Assembly: GCA_944382835.1 (NCBI GenBank)
Contig: CALWNP010000010.1
Span: 1 to 64,000 of the forward strand
Direction: 5' to 3'
Length of the DNA: 64,000 nt
Source: an uncultured Gemmiger sp.
Lineage (GTDB): Bacteria; Bacillota; Clostridia; Oscillospirales; Ruminococcaceae
In this document: in pieces, positions 16,442 to 25,951 of the stretch
Layout: each line of letters begins with the position of its first letter
How positions within the stretch are numbered: position 1 is the first letter of the stretch
The notes under the pieces: generated by a model
Database searches by the model: none
The model's input: only the letters and a program-made list of their open reading frames with translations
What the model was told of the DNA's origin: nothing
Made by a program: the position numbers and the translations under genes

Positions 16442-17235
16442 CCCGGTTTGTGAAAAAACAAAAAATTGCTCTTCTTCTCTCTTTGCTGCTTATGCTTGTG
16501 CTGCTTCCGTTGCGGGCATCTGCGGAAGACGATTTCTGCGTCGTTTCCATCCCTGTGCGGGTTTCTCTCGACGAGGAGATTGATACGGAGCATGTTATCC
16601 TGATCTCTGCCGAGGAAGAAATCCCCATGCCGGCACAGAGTGTCCTGAAAATTCAGGGCAGCGGTCAGGCTTCCTTTGAGTCCATCACCTACACGGAGCC
16701 CGGTGATTATGAATACCTCATCGTACAACAGGAAGGTGATGAACCTTACCTGATTTACGATGATACAGTTTACCATGTCACCGTCCGGGTAACCAACGAC
16801 AGCAAAGGAAATCTGGTTCCCGAAATATGGGCGGTTGAGAATGAACAGACCGGCAAGGTGGAAGAGCTGCTGTTTGAAAACGTCTATGATCCCTCCGGGT
16901 CGAAGCCCAGTCCTTCGCCCAGCGGAGAACCGAGCGAGACACCCGGCACCCAGCCTAGCCCCACCCCGAGTTCTGCACCTGGCACAGCGCCCGGCACAGA
17001 ACCCACCCCCGGCCCCGGGGGCGGAGAGGGCGGAAGCTCCGAACCGGTTCCCTCGGCCCAGCCTACCCCCACCGGCATCCTTTCACAATTCTATGTCCCG
17101 CAGACCAGCGACCAATTCCCGCTGATCCTGCTGGTTGTGATTATGTGTCTGGCAGCAGCCGGTTTCGGGTTCGGTTATTACCACAAAAAGCATCAGAAGG
17201 GCGACAACGAACACCCTTCCGACTCCACAAAATAA
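16438..17235 (+). CDS. FctA/Spy0128-like pilin subunit with sorting signal
   Basis: 265 aa. Signal peptide (residues 1-29), one pilin isopeptide-type beta domain (about 30-150; FESITYTEPGDYEYLIVQ and VYHVTVRVTND are the family pattern), a Pro/Ser/Thr/Gly-rich stalk (about 152-215), then VPQTSDQF, a transmembrane helix and a basic tail (YYHKKHQK). Likely a pilus subunit or basal anchor handled by the sortase just upstream. Start ATG overlaps the sortase stop (ATGA). Confidence 0.85.
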   Translation: MTRFVKKQKIALLLSLLLMLVLLPLRASAEDDFCVVSIPVRVSLDEEIDTEHVILISAEEEIPMPAQSVLKIQGSGQASFESITYTEPGDYEYLIVQQEGDEPYLIYDDTVYHVTVRVTNDSKGNLVPEIWAVENEQTGKVEELLFENVYDPSGSKPSPSPSGEPSETPGTQPSPTPSSAPGTAPGTEPTPGPGGGEGGSSEPVPSAQPTPTGILSQFYVPQTSDQFPLILLVVIMCLAAAGFGFGYYHKKHQKGDNEHPSDSTK

Positions 17236-17262
17236 CACCCGGCTGAAACCGGGCTGATCCAC

Positions 17263-17298
17263 AAAAGAGGCACCTGTCAGCGCAGGTGCCTCTTTTGT
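17263..17298. terminator. Bidirectional intrinsic terminator
   Basis: Perfect 14-bp stem AAAAGAGGCACCTG/CAGGTGCCTCTTTT between convergent genes. A small CCCGG hairpin lies just before it. Confidence 0.9.
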
Positions 17299-17339
17299 CT
17301 TTATCGGAAGGGGGTGTTTTTGGGAGCACCCTCCAGTGT

Positions 17340-19109
17340 TTATTCAAACTGGGAAGCGTACAGCTTGTAATACAGTCCCTTGCGCTGCATCAGCTCCTCG
17401 TGGGTGCCTTGCTCCATCACATCACCGTGGTCCATGACCAGGATCCGGTCGGCGTTCTGGATGGTGGACAGCCGGTGGGCAATGACAAAGGAAGTCTTGC
17501 CCTTCATCAGCTGCTGCATCGCCCGCTGGACCTGCTGCTCGGTGTTGGTGTCCACATTGCTGGTGGCCTCGTCCAGAATCAGCATCTGGGTGTCGTAAAG
17601 CATCGCCCGGGCGATGGTCAGCAGTTGCTTCTGGCCCTTGCTGATGTTGCCACCGTCCTCGCTGATCACGGTGTCATAGCCCTGGGGCAGCTGCATGATG
17701 TAGTTGTGAATCCGGGCCGCCTTGGCCGCCGCCATGACCTCCTCCAGGGTGGCGCCCTCCTTGCCGTAGGCGATGTTGTCAAAGACGGTCCCCTGGAAGA
17801 CCCAGGTGTCCTGCAGCACCATGGCGTAGGCACGCCGCAGCGAATCCCGGGTGATCTGGCGGATCTCCCGCCCATCCACCAGAATCTGTCCGCTGTCCAC
17901 GTCGTAGAACCGCATGAGCAGATTGATGATGGTGGTCTTCCCGGCGCCGGTGTGCCCCACAATGGCGATGGTCTGGCCCGGCTCGGCCCGCAGGTTGAGG
18001 TCGTGAAGGATGGTTTTGCCCGGCAGATACCCAAAGCTCACATGCCGGGCCTCCACCGCACCCTGCACATGGTCCAGCGGCAGGGCGTCGGGGCGGTCGG
18101 CAAGTTCCTCGGGCTGGTCCAGCAGGGCAAAGACCCGTTCCGCCGCGGCCAGTGCCGAATAGATTTCATTGATGATGTTGGCAATCTCGTTCACCGGGCC
18201 GCAGAACTTGCGGGAATAGAGGACAAAGGAGGAAATCTGCCCCAGCTGGGCGTGTCCCAGCATGTAAAGGGCAGCCCCCACCATCCCGATGAGGGAGAGA
18301 CCCAGGTTGTTGATCATGTTGATGGTGGGGCCGGTGGTCATGCCCAGGGTGTCGGCGGCACAGTAGGCATCGGCGGCCTCCTGATTGATCTTGCCGAAAT
18401 CCCGGCAGACATCGTCCTCGTAGGCGTAGGCCAGGATGGTCTTCTGGCCCGAGAACATCTCCTCCACATAGCCGTTCATCTTGCCGTAGGCGGCGCTGCG
18501 CTTGGAATAGAGTGGCCGGGTCCGCTTGCCCATGTACCGGGTGAAGGCGATGGCCATGGGCAGGGTGATGCACAGGCAGCTGACCATGGGCAGCGAGATG
18601 GTGCACATCATCAGGAAGGAGCCGGCCACCGTCACCACGCTGGTCAGAATCTGGACCAGGTCGGCCGAAAGACTGGTGGTGACCACATCAATGTCGTAGG
18701 AAACCCGGCTGATGATGTCGCCGGCCTGGTTGCGGTCAAAGTAGCCCACCGGCAGCGCCATCAACTTGTTGAAGACATCCTTGCGCATCCGGTTGGCGAT
18801 CCGGCGGCCCAGCCGCATCATCCCCTGGTTGACCAGAAAGGACATCAGATTACTGAAGAGATAGGCGGCCAGCATCAGCTTGGCGTAGTGGGCCACCGTG
18901 GCAAAATCCACCTGGCCCTGGTCCACCGCCGCGTTGATGGCCTTGCCTGCAAAGCTGGGGCCCAGCAGGTTGCCGATGTTGCTGGCAAAGGTGCAGACCA
19001 GCATCAGCAGCACAAAGAGGCGGTAGCGCATGATGTATTGCAGAATCCGCAGCAGGGTGGCCCGGGAGTCCCGGGGCTTTTCCTGCTTTCCGCGACTTCT
19101 TGGCGGCAT
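17340..19109 (-). CDS. Heterodimeric ABC exporter, subunit B (consensus Walker B and switch His)
   Basis: 589 aa from the ATG after AAGGGAGGG; it starts 13 nt after the partner gene. N-terminal six-helix exporter domain, then the nucleotide-binding domain: Walker A GHTGAGKTT (385-393), signature ISKGQ (489-493, non-consensus), Walker B D513-E514, switch H545. The non-consensus signature pairs with the altered catalytic residues of subunit A to make one degenerate ATP site, as in TM287/288-type exporters. Substrate unknown (drug or peptide). Confidence 0.88.
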   Translation of the reverse strand: MPPRSRGKQEKPRDSRATLLRILQYIMRYRLFVLLMLVCTFASNIGNLLGPSFAGKAINAAVDQGQVDFATVAHYAKLMLAAYLFSNLMSFLVNQGMMRLGRRIANRMRKDVFNKLMALPVGYFDRNQAGDIISRVSYDIDVVTTSLSADLVQILTSVVTVAGSFLMMCTISLPMVSCLCITLPMAIAFTRYMGKRTRPLYSKRSAAYGKMNGYVEEMFSGQKTILAYAYEDDVCRDFGKINQEAADAYCAADTLGMTTGPTINMINNLGLSLIGMVGAALYMLGHAQLGQISSFVLYSRKFCGPVNEIANIINEIYSALAAAERVFALLDQPEELADRPDALPLDHVQGAVEARHVSFGYLPGKTILHDLNLRAEPGQTIAIVGHTGAGKTTIINLLMRFYDVDSGQILVDGREIRQITRDSLRRAYAMVLQDTWVFQGTVFDNIAYGKEGATLEEVMAAAKAARIHNYIMQLPQGYDTVISEDGGNISKGQKQLLTIARAMLYDTQMLILDEATSNVDTNTEQQVQRAMQQLMKGKTSFVIAHRLSTIQNADRILVMDHGDVMEQGTHEELMQRKGLYYKLYASQFE

Positions 19110-19122
19110 GACAAACCCTCCC

Positions 19123-20871
19123 TTACACCATGGCACCCATCTGGGCGTGGTAAATTTCCCGGTAGGCGGGGCAGTTTTCCAAAAGCTCCTGGTGGCTGCC
19201 GTAGCCGATGCACCGGCCGTTGTCCATGACCAGGATGTGGGTCATCCCCTGGATGGAGCTGACCCGCTGGGCGATCATGATGGTGGTGGAGTCCTTGTGG
19301 TGGTCAAAGATGGCCTTGCGCAGGGCGGCATCGGTCTTGTAGTCCAGCGCCGAGGAGGAATCGTCCAGCACCAGGATCTCGGGGTTGCCGGCCAGGGCAC
19401 GGGAGATCAGCAGCCGCTGCTTCTGCCCGCCCGAGAGGTTGGCACCCTTGATGTTGGCCTGGTAGTCCAGCCCTTCCTCCAGCGAATCCACATATTCGGT
19501 GGCCACCGCGTCCTCCACCGCCCGGCGCAGGGCGGCTTCGTCCAGGTCCCGGCCAAACCGGATGTTCTCCCGCAGGGTGTTGTAAAAGACCATGTCGTTC
19601 TGGAACACCACCCCGAATTTGCGGTGCAGCTCATCCTTGGGATAGCTGCGTACATCCCGGCCATCCACAAAGACCCCGCCCTGGGTGGCGTCGTAGAACC
19701 GCATGAGCAGGTTGATGATGGTGGTTTTGCCGCAGCCGGTGGGCCCGATGATGCCCAGGCTCTCCCCCCGCTTGAGGGCAAAGTTGATGTCATAGAGGCA
19801 CTGCTGCCGCTCCCCGCCGGTGACCTGGCTGGGACCGGTGTCCCCGTACTGGAAGGAGACATGTTCAAACCGGATGAACTCATCCCCGGCGGGGGTCAGA
19901 GCCTCGGCAGGGGAGAGGACCCGCTGATCGCTCTCCACCGCCAGCACCTGGCCAATCCGGTTGGCCGAGGCGGTGGCCTTGCTGACCATCATGAAAATCC
20001 GGTTGATCCCCATGACCCCCTGCATGACCATGTTGAAGTAGGTCAGAAAAGCCAGGATCACCCCGGCCTTGATCTGGCCGTTGTTGACCCGGATGGCACC
20101 CACCCAGACCACCAAGGTGAGCCCGGTGTTCAGGCACATCTGCATCAGCGGGCCGGGAATGGCCATGATGGTGCTGGCCTTGATGTCGGCCTTGGCCATG
20201 GCATCGCTGGCGGCAGAAAACCGCCGCTTTTCATATTCGGTTTTGGACAGGGCCTTGACCACCCGGATGCCGGTGATGTCCTCCCGCATGGTCCGCACCA
20301 CATCGTCCAGCCGGTCCTGCACCCGGCGGTAGAGGGGGATGCCGTAACGGGAAACGCTGAGGATGACCACCAGCAGGATGGGCACGATGATGCAGAGAAT
20401 CCCCGAGAGCACCGGGTCCATGATCATGGTCACCGAGATGCCCCCCACCAGCATGATGGGGATGCGGATGCACATGGTCTGCAGCGACTGGACACAGGAC
20501 TGGACGTTGTAGCTGTCGCTGGTCATCCGGCTGATCAGACTGGGCAAGCCGAAGGCGTCGAACTGGGACCCCGACAGGTTGGCGGTCTTGGCAAACAGGT
20601 CCTGCCGCAGATCATAAGAGACGTTGTGGGCGTTGTCGATGGCGGTGCGGTTGGCCCAGACGTTGAGCTGGCGGGTGGCCAGGGCAGTCAGCACCATCAG
20701 GAGACCCCACAGAATCACCTGCTCCATCCGCCCCAGCGGTACCACCTCGTCAATCAGGTGCTCCAGAATATAGGGGATCATCAGCTCGGTGACGGCACCC
20801 GACAGTTTGTAGACCATGGACAGCGCAATCCGCCCGCGATAGGTCTTCATATAGCGCAGGATCAGGTTCAC
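19123..20871 (-). CDS. Heterodimeric ABC exporter, subunit A (degenerate catalytic residues)
   Basis: 582 aa from a GTG preceded by AAGGGGG; an upstream in-frame ATG lacks a ribosome site. Exporter membrane domain (about 1-310) then the ATPase: Walker A GPTGCGKTT (376-384), consensus LSGGQ (479-483). The catalytic glutamate is replaced by D504 (LDDS) and the switch histidine by Q535 (IMIAQRV). These changes mark the non-hydrolysing half-site of heterodimeric exporters. First gene of a two-gene operon with the subunit at 17340. Confidence 0.88.
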   Translation of the reverse strand: MNLILRYMKTYRGRIALSMVYKLSGAVTELMIPYILEHLIDEVVPLGRMEQVILWGLLMVLTALATRQLNVWANRTAIDNAHNVSYDLRQDLFAKTANLSGSQFDAFGLPSLISRMTSDSYNVQSCVQSLQTMCIRIPIMLVGGISVTMIMDPVLSGILCIIVPILLVVILSVSRYGIPLYRRVQDRLDDVVRTMREDITGIRVVKALSKTEYEKRRFSAASDAMAKADIKASTIMAIPGPLMQMCLNTGLTLVVWVGAIRVNNGQIKAGVILAFLTYFNMVMQGVMGINRIFMMVSKATASANRIGQVLAVESDQRVLSPAEALTPAGDEFIRFEHVSFQYGDTGPSQVTGGERQQCLYDINFALKRGESLGIIGPTGCGKTTIINLLMRFYDATQGGVFVDGRDVRSYPKDELHRKFGVVFQNDMVFYNTLRENIRFGRDLDEAALRRAVEDAVATEYVDSLEEGLDYQANIKGANLSGGQKQRLLISRALAGNPEILVLDDSSSALDYKTDAALRKAIFDHHKDSTTIMIAQRVSSIQGMTHILVMDNGRCIGYGSHQELLENCPAYREIYHAQMGAMV

Positions 20872-20929
20872 CTTGGGACCCCCTTCTTGGAACCGCTGGA
20901 TTCGGCAGGAAAGTTGATACATCAACTAA

Positions 20930-20958
20930 AAGGTACTACAACTTTTACCAGGTGTCAA
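20930..20958 (-). promoter_or_regulatory. Promoter of the ABC exporter operon
   Basis: Minus-strand TTGACA (20958-20953), 17-nt spacer, TACCTT (20935-20930). Confidence 0.5.
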
Positions 20959-20978
20959 CCATCCGGGGGAAAGGGTGG

Positions 20979-21006
20979 TTGACTTGGCCCGGCAGCATTC
21001 TATAAT
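20979..21006 (+). promoter_or_regulatory. Promoter of the glycerate kinase gene
   Basis: TTGACT, 16-nt spacer, TATAAT; a near-consensus housekeeping promoter. Confidence 0.75.
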
Positions 21007-21061
21007 GAAAGAAGGATTCAACATTCCGTTGGACGCTGTAAAGGAAAAGGAGAGGCCAGAT

Positions 21062-22297
21062 ATGGAAGAACAGATGCGCAGGGATGCCGAGGCCATCCTC
21101 TCGGCCAGCATTCAGGCGGTGCTGCCTGACCAGGCGGTGGACCGGGCGTTGCAGGAATTTCACCCCGGCCCGGGGCGGCTGCTGCTGGTTGCGGTGGGCA
21201 AGGCGGCCTGGCGGATGGCCCACGCCGCCCTGGCCCAGCTGGGGCGGGTGGACGATGGGGTGGTCATCACCAAATACGGCCATCTGGAGGCAGAGCTGCC
21301 CGGCCTGCGCTGCTACGAGGCGGGGCATCCGGTCCCCGATGCGCAGAGCTTCCGGGCCACCCGGCAGGCGCTGGAGCTGGTGAAGAATCTCTCCCCCCAG
21401 GACACCGTGCTCTTCCTCCTCTCGGGCGGCGGCAGCGCCCTCTTTGAGGAACCGCTGATCCCGCCCGAAGAGCTGCAGCAGATCACCCGCCAGTTGCTGG
21501 GCTGTGGGGCGGATATTGTGGAGATCAACACCATCCGCAAGCGGCTCTCAGGGGTCAAGGGTGGCCGGTTTGCCCGGGCCTGCGCCCCGGCCCGGGTCTT
21601 CAGCGTGGTGCTCAGCGACATCATCGGGGACCCGCTGGACATGATTGCCAGCGGCCCGGCGGCGGTGGACCATTCCACCTCGGCCCAGGCGCTGGCCATT
21701 GCCGAAAAATACCATCTGGCGTTGTCGGAGCAGGCCCGGGCCCTGCTGAAACAGGAAACGCCCAAGGAGCTACCCAACGTGGAAACCCGTATCACCGGCA
21801 GTGTGCGGGAGCTCTGTGCCGCAGCGCAAGCGCAGTGCCGGGCGCTGGGATATACCCCGGTGCTGCTCACCGACTGTCTTTGCTGCGAGGCACGGGCCTC
21901 CGGCAGTATGCTGGCTTCGGTTCTGCGCACCCACCAGGGGGACGGCACCTCGCTGGCCTACATCGCCGGCGGGGAGACGGTGGTGCATCTGACCGGCGAC
22001 GGCAAGGGCGGCCGCAACCAGGAGCTGGCTCTGGCTGCTGCGCCGGGCATTGCCGGCATCAAGGGGGCAGCGGTCTTTTCGGTGGGATCGGATGGCACCG
22101 ATGGCCCCACCGACGCCGCCGGCGGTTATGTGGATGGGGACAGCCTGGCAGCACTGACCGAGGCCGGCTGCCAGGTGGAGGAGGTCCTGAGCCGGAACGA
22201 CGCCTATCCGGCGTTACAGAAGGTGGGCGGACTGATTCTCACCGGCCCCACCGGCACCAACGTCAATGATCTCTCGGTTGCACTGCTGCGCCGATAA
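21062..22297 (+). CDS. Glycerate 2-kinase, MOFRL family
   Basis: 411 aa from the ATG after AAAAGGAGAGG. Glycerate kinase type 2 (GckA/TtuD) with N-terminal DUF4147 and C-terminal MOFRL domain. Visible motifs: VAVGKAAWRMA, LLSGGGSALFEEP, SVVLSDIIGDPLDMIASGP, GGRNQELAL, SDGTDGPTDAAGGYVD. It phosphorylates D-glycerate to 2-phosphoglycerate, feeding lower glycolysis. Monocistronic with a strong promoter and a strong terminator. Confidence 0.92.
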   Translation: MEEQMRRDAEAILSASIQAVLPDQAVDRALQEFHPGPGRLLLVAVGKAAWRMAHAALAQLGRVDDGVVITKYGHLEAELPGLRCYEAGHPVPDAQSFRATRQALELVKNLSPQDTVLFLLSGGGSALFEEPLIPPEELQQITRQLLGCGADIVEINTIRKRLSGVKGGRFARACAPARVFSVVLSDIIGDPLDMIASGPAAVDHSTSAQALAIAEKYHLALSEQARALLKQETPKELPNVETRITGSVRELCAAAQAQCRALGYTPVLLTDCLCCEARASGSMLASVLRTHQGDGTSLAYIAGGETVVHLTGDGKGGRNQELALAAAPGIAGIKGAAVFSVGSDGTDGPTDAAGGYVDGDSLAALTEAGCQVEEVLSRNDAYPALQKVGGLILTGPTGTNVNDLSVALLRR

Positions 22298-22300
22298 GAA

Positions 22301-22347
22301 AAACCGCCCCGTTCCAACCTTTTTCGAGGGTTGGAACGGGGCGGTTT
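22301..22347. terminator. Bidirectional intrinsic terminator
   Basis: Perfect 19-bp stem with a 9-nt loop between the convergent glycerate kinase and ZIP genes. Confidence 0.95.
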
Positions 22348-22354
22348 GGCGTTA

Positions 22355-23155
22355 TTATAGGAAGAGCAGCAGGCTGACGGCCATGACCACCATGCCGGAG
22401 ATCAGCCCGTAGAGGGAAAGATGGTGTTCCCCGTACTCCCGGGCGGCGGGCAGCAGCTCGTCGAAGGAGATGAAGACCATGATGCCGGCTACCCCGGCAA
22501 AGAGGATGCCGAAGAGCAGGTCATTCATGAAGGGGCGGAGCACCAGCCAGCCCACCAGGGCACCCAGCGGTTCGGCCAGGCCGGACAAAAAGGAATAGCG
22601 GAAGGCCCGCACCCGGGAGCCGGTGGCCTGATAAACCGGCACCGACACCGCGATGCCCTCGGGAATATTGTGGATGGCGATGGCCACCACGATGGGCACC
22701 GCCACGCTGGGCTGCTGGAGGGCTGAGACAAAGGTGGCCAGCCCTTCGGGAAAATTGTGGATGCCGATGGCCAGGGCGGTCATCAGCCCCATCCGCATCA
22801 GCTTATGGGGTTTGGGGGCATCGGGGGCTTCCTCCTCCACCGACCGGACCTCGTGGGGGTTCTCCTCAGAGGGAATCAGCTTGTCGATGAGGGCGATGAC
22901 CAGCATTCCGCCAAAGAAGGACGCCACCGTGGCCCAGCTTCCGGGACGAGTGCCCAGAGCGTCGGTGAGATTTTGCTGAGCCTGGGCAAAAATCTCAATC
23001 ATCGAGACATAGATCATCACCCCGGCGGAAAAGCCAAGGCTGATCGAGAGAAACTTGCGGTTGGTGCGGCGGGAGAAAAAGGCAATCAGCCCGCCGATGC
23101 CGGTGCTCAGTCCGGCCAGCAGGGTGAGCAGAAATGCAAACAAGACGTTGTTCAT
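22355..23155 (-). CDS. zupT: ZIP family metal transporter
   Basis: 266 aa, eight hydrophobic segments. The paired metal-site motifs of the ZIP/ZupT family are present: HNFPEG in the fourth segment and HNIPEG in the fifth, with a variable acidic loop (EENPHEVRSVEEE) between segments 3 and 4. Imports zinc or other divalent metals. Start follows GAAAGGATCCTGTC-ATG. Transcribed divergently from the MATE gene. Confidence 0.9.
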   Translation of the reverse strand: MNNVLFAFLLTLLAGLSTGIGGLIAFFSRRTNRKFLSISLGFSAGVMIYVSMIEIFAQAQQNLTDALGTRPGSWATVASFFGGMLVIALIDKLIPSEENPHEVRSVEEEAPDAPKPHKLMRMGLMTALAIGIHNFPEGLATFVSALQQPSVAVPIVVAIAIHNIPEGIAVSVPVYQATGSRVRAFRYSFLSGLAEPLGALVGWLVLRPFMNDLLFGILFAGVAGIMVFISFDELLPAAREYGEHHLSLYGLISGMVVMAVSLLLFL

Positions 23156-23282
23156 GACAGGATCCTTTCTGCGGGTTGTGGAAGGCTAACTCCTCGGGAA
23201 AAGAGTGGCCCGGACACCAGAGGACGGGTCCCGGGAATGGGAAAAGTGTTTCTTTCCTACTAATATGCCATGGATTAGCGGC

Positions 23283-23331
23283 TCTGTCAAGTAGGATCGT
23301 TCTTGACAGAACGCCCGGCCGCGCGTAGGAT
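23283..23331. promoter_or_regulatory. Back-to-back promoters sharing a 9-bp inverted repeat
   Basis: Inverted repeat TCTGTCAAG-N10-CTTGACAGA (23283-23310) places a TTGACA on each strand. The plus -35 (23303-23308), 17-nt spacer and TAGGAT (23326-23331) serve the MATE gene. The minus -35 (23290-23285) with an AT-rich -10 near 23260-23267 serves the ZIP gene. Confidence 0.6.
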
Positions 23332-23369
23332 AAAATAGAAAAGTAAGGATAAGGATGTGATGAGGGTTG

Positions 23370-24743
23370 ATGAAACAATCGGTGTCCCTGACCGATGGAA
23401 GTGTGGCCCGGGGCATGTTGGTATTTGCGATTCCCATTTTTTTCAGCAATCTGTTTCAGCAGCTGTACAACGCGGTGGACTCACTGATCGTGGGCAACTT
23501 CCTCGGCGGCGAGGCACTGGCGGCGGTGGGCTCTTCCGGCAGCCTGATCTTTTTGCTCACCGGCTTTTTCAACGGGGTCAGCCTGGGCGCCGGGGTGCTG
23601 GTGGCCCGCTACTACGGTGCCGGGGATGAAAAATCCCTGCACCGGGTGGTCCACACCACGGTTGCCCTGGGCCTGGCGGCCGGGGCGGTGCTGACGGTGT
23701 TGGGCGTGCTGCTCACCCCCCAGATCCTGCGCTGGATGGGTACCCCCCAGGAGGTCCTGGTCAATTCCATCATCTATTTCCGGGTGTATTCCTTCGGTTC
23801 CATGTCGGTGGTCATGTACAATATGGGGGCCAGCATCCTCCAGTCGGTGGGGGACAGCCGGAGCCCCATGCGGTATCTGATCACCGCCTCGGTGGTGAAC
23901 GTGGTGCTGGACCTTCTCTTCATTGCCGGCTTCGGCATGGGGGTGGGGGCCGCGGCGCTGGCCACCATCCTGTCCCAGACGGTCAGTGCCATCCTGGCCT
24001 TCCGGCGGCTGAGCATGACCACCGAAGCCTACGGGGTACGCTGGAAGGAAGTCCGCTTCCACGGCCCCACCCTGCGGGCTGTTGTGATCCAGGGCGTGCC
24101 CTCGGGGGTGCAGAACTCGGTGATCTCCCTGTCCAACGTCATCGTGCAGGCCAACATCAACTCCTTCGGCGCCCAGGCCATGGCGGGCTGCGGCGCGTAC
24201 AGCAAGGTGGAGGGCTTTGCCTTTCTGCCGGTGACCTGCTTTGCCATGGCACTGGCCACCTTTGTCAGCCAGAACATCGGTGCCCGCAAGATGGAGCGGG
24301 TCCACCGCGGCATGCGGTTCGGCATCGCCACCTCGGTACTGCTGGCCGAAGGGGTGGGGGTCATCATGTTCCTGCTGGCGCCCATCCTCATCGCGGCCTT
24401 CAACTCCGAACCCGAGGTGGTGGCCTTCGGGGTGCAGCAGGCGCGCACCGTCTCGCTGCTCTACTTCCTGATGGCCTTCAGCCACTGCTGCGCCGGTATC
24501 CTGCGCGGCCTGGGCCGGCCCATGGTACCCATGATGATCATGCTGGCCATCTGGTGTGCACTGCGCATCGTCTACATCACCATTACTCTGCGGCTGATTC
24601 CTCAGATTGAGGTGATCTTTGTGGCCTACCCGCTGACCTGGGCCATCAGTTCGGTGCTGTTTGCCTGGTATCTGACCCATTGCCCCATGCCCTCTCCGGG
24701 CGGCGGGGCACCCGAGCACCACACCTCGCGGACAATCGGATAA
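23370..24743 (+). CDS. MATE family efflux transporter
   Basis: 457 aa with twelve hydrophobic segments and the MATE pattern (PIFFSNLFQQLYNAVDSLIVGNFLG at the first segment, then a QNIGA loop in the second half). A polyspecific cation- or proton-coupled exporter; the substrate cannot be told. Start taken at ATG 23370; a TTG directly before it is equally possible. The C-terminal tail is Pro/Gly/His-rich. Confidence 0.9.
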   Translation: MKQSVSLTDGSVARGMLVFAIPIFFSNLFQQLYNAVDSLIVGNFLGGEALAAVGSSGSLIFLLTGFFNGVSLGAGVLVARYYGAGDEKSLHRVVHTTVALGLAAGAVLTVLGVLLTPQILRWMGTPQEVLVNSIIYFRVYSFGSMSVVMYNMGASILQSVGDSRSPMRYLITASVVNVVLDLLFIAGFGMGVGAAALATILSQTVSAILAFRRLSMTTEAYGVRWKEVRFHGPTLRAVVIQGVPSGVQNSVISLSNVIVQANINSFGAQAMAGCGAYSKVEGFAFLPVTCFAMALATFVSQNIGARKMERVHRGMRFGIATSVLLAEGVGVIMFLLAPILIAAFNSEPEVVAFGVQQARTVSLLYFLMAFSHCCAGILRGLGRPMVPMMIMLAIWCALRIVYITITLRLIPQIEVIFVAYPLTWAISSVLFAWYLTHCPMPSPGGGAPEHHTSRTIG

Positions 24744-24745
24744 AC

Positions 24746-24783
24746 AAAATGCCACGGCTGTACTGAACCGCCGTGGCATTTTT
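24746..24783. terminator. Bidirectional intrinsic terminator
   Basis: Perfect 13-bp stem AAAATGCCACGGC/GCCGTGGCATTTT between convergent genes. Confidence 0.92.
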
Positions 24784-24796
24784 ATCTTCTGTTTTC

Positions 24797-25747
24797 TCAG
24801 AGGATGGCGCGGACCTCTTCCTCCGGCACGATGCTGTTGATGCCGCCGTGGGTCTGGGTGGACAGGCTGGCCGCACAGCAGGCAAACCGGGTGACCGCCC
24901 GCATTTCCTCCACCGACAGGGCTTCGGGGGCCTTGTTCAGCTTGAGGAACTGGCTCATGGCACTGCCGCCGAAGATGTCCCCGGCGCCGGTGGTGTCAAT
25001 GACATGCAGACCGGTGGGGGAGGGCACCTCGCCGCAGCCGTTGCGGTTGGCAAAGTGGCAGCCCTTGGGACCCAGGGTGGCGTAGACCAGCCGGACACCG
25101 AAGTCGTTGAGCAGCTTCTGGGCGCCTTCCTCCGGCGTCAGACCCCAGAGAAACTCGATCTCCTCATCGCTGATCTTGACGATGTCGGCCTGCTGCAGCC
25201 CCCATTCCATCTGTTCCTTGGCGTCCTGCTCGCTCTTCCACAGCGGTTTGCGCAGGTTGGGGTCAAAGCTGATCAGCACCCCGTTGTCCCGGGCGGCGGC
25301 CACCGCTTCCCGGGTGGCGGCGCGGGCGGGATCGTTGGTCAGGCTCAGGGTGCCAAAGTGGAAGACCCGGGCATCCCGGATCAGACCGGTGTCCACCTCT
25401 TCGGGGCGCAGGCAGGTGTCGGCGCCGGGCTTGCGGGCAAAACTGAACTCCCGGTTGCCGGTCTCGTCCAGGGTGACAAAGGCCAGGGTGGTAAAGACAT
25501 CGGGGTCCGCCACAATACCGCGGGTCTCAATGCCCTTGTCCCGCATGGTCTGGATCAGCCGGGTGCCGAAGGCATCCTGGCCCACCTTGCCGATCATGGC
25601 CGTGGAGCAGCCATAGGCCTGCAGGGCAGCCAGGAAGTTGCCCGGGGCACCGCCCGGCTGGGCTTTCAGGGTGGGGTAGCCGGCCTCATCCGCCGAGACA
25701 AAGGCAAAATCAATCAACAGTTCTCCCAGGGCAACAACATCTTTCAT
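24797..25747 (-). CDS. PfkB family fructokinase
   Basis: 316 aa from the ATG after GAAGGAGG (an upstream ATG is unsupported). PfkB/ribokinase fold: N-terminal ALGELLIDF and the GGAPGN motif (residues about 32-37), and the C-terminal DTTGAGD anion hole with the catalytic aspartate near residue 254. Most like fructokinase (fructose to fructose-6-phosphate), although 2-keto-3-deoxygluconate kinase cannot be excluded by motif alone. Confidence 0.85.
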   Translation of the reverse strand: MKDVVALGELLIDFAFVSADEAGYPTLKAQPGGAPGNFLAALQAYGCSTAMIGKVGQDAFGTRLIQTMRDKGIETRGIVADPDVFTTLAFVTLDETGNREFSFARKPGADTCLRPEEVDTGLIRDARVFHFGTLSLTNDPARAATREAVAAARDNGVLISFDPNLRKPLWKSEQDAKEQMEWGLQQADIVKISDEEIEFLWGLTPEEGAQKLLNDFGVRLVYATLGPKGCHFANRNGCGEVPSPTGLHVIDTTGAGDIFGGSAMSQFLKLNKAPEALSVEEMRAVTRFACCAASLSTQTHGGINSIVPEEEVRAIL

Positions 25748-25899
25748 GAAAAATCCTCCTTCATCCGGATCCGGACCGCGATCCGGCAGCATACAGAAAA
25801 ACATGGTGTTCTGTTGCGATTTTACCACATTTCCCGGGGCCTGTAAATGGGAGAACGCAATCCCTCCCGGGGCAGCGTTCCGATCCGCTCTTTTTCCGG

Positions 25900-25928
25900 T
25901 TGACGGCAGGGCGCCGGGCCGTTATACT
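25900..25928 (+). promoter_or_regulatory. Strong housekeeping-type promoter upstream of superoxide reductase
   Basis: TTGACG, 17-nt spacer, TATACT. It would start transcription near 25935, placing the palindrome at 25952-25968 about +18 to +34. Confidence 0.65.
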
Positions 25929-25951
25929 GAAGGTGAACCGGGGCAGAGGTT

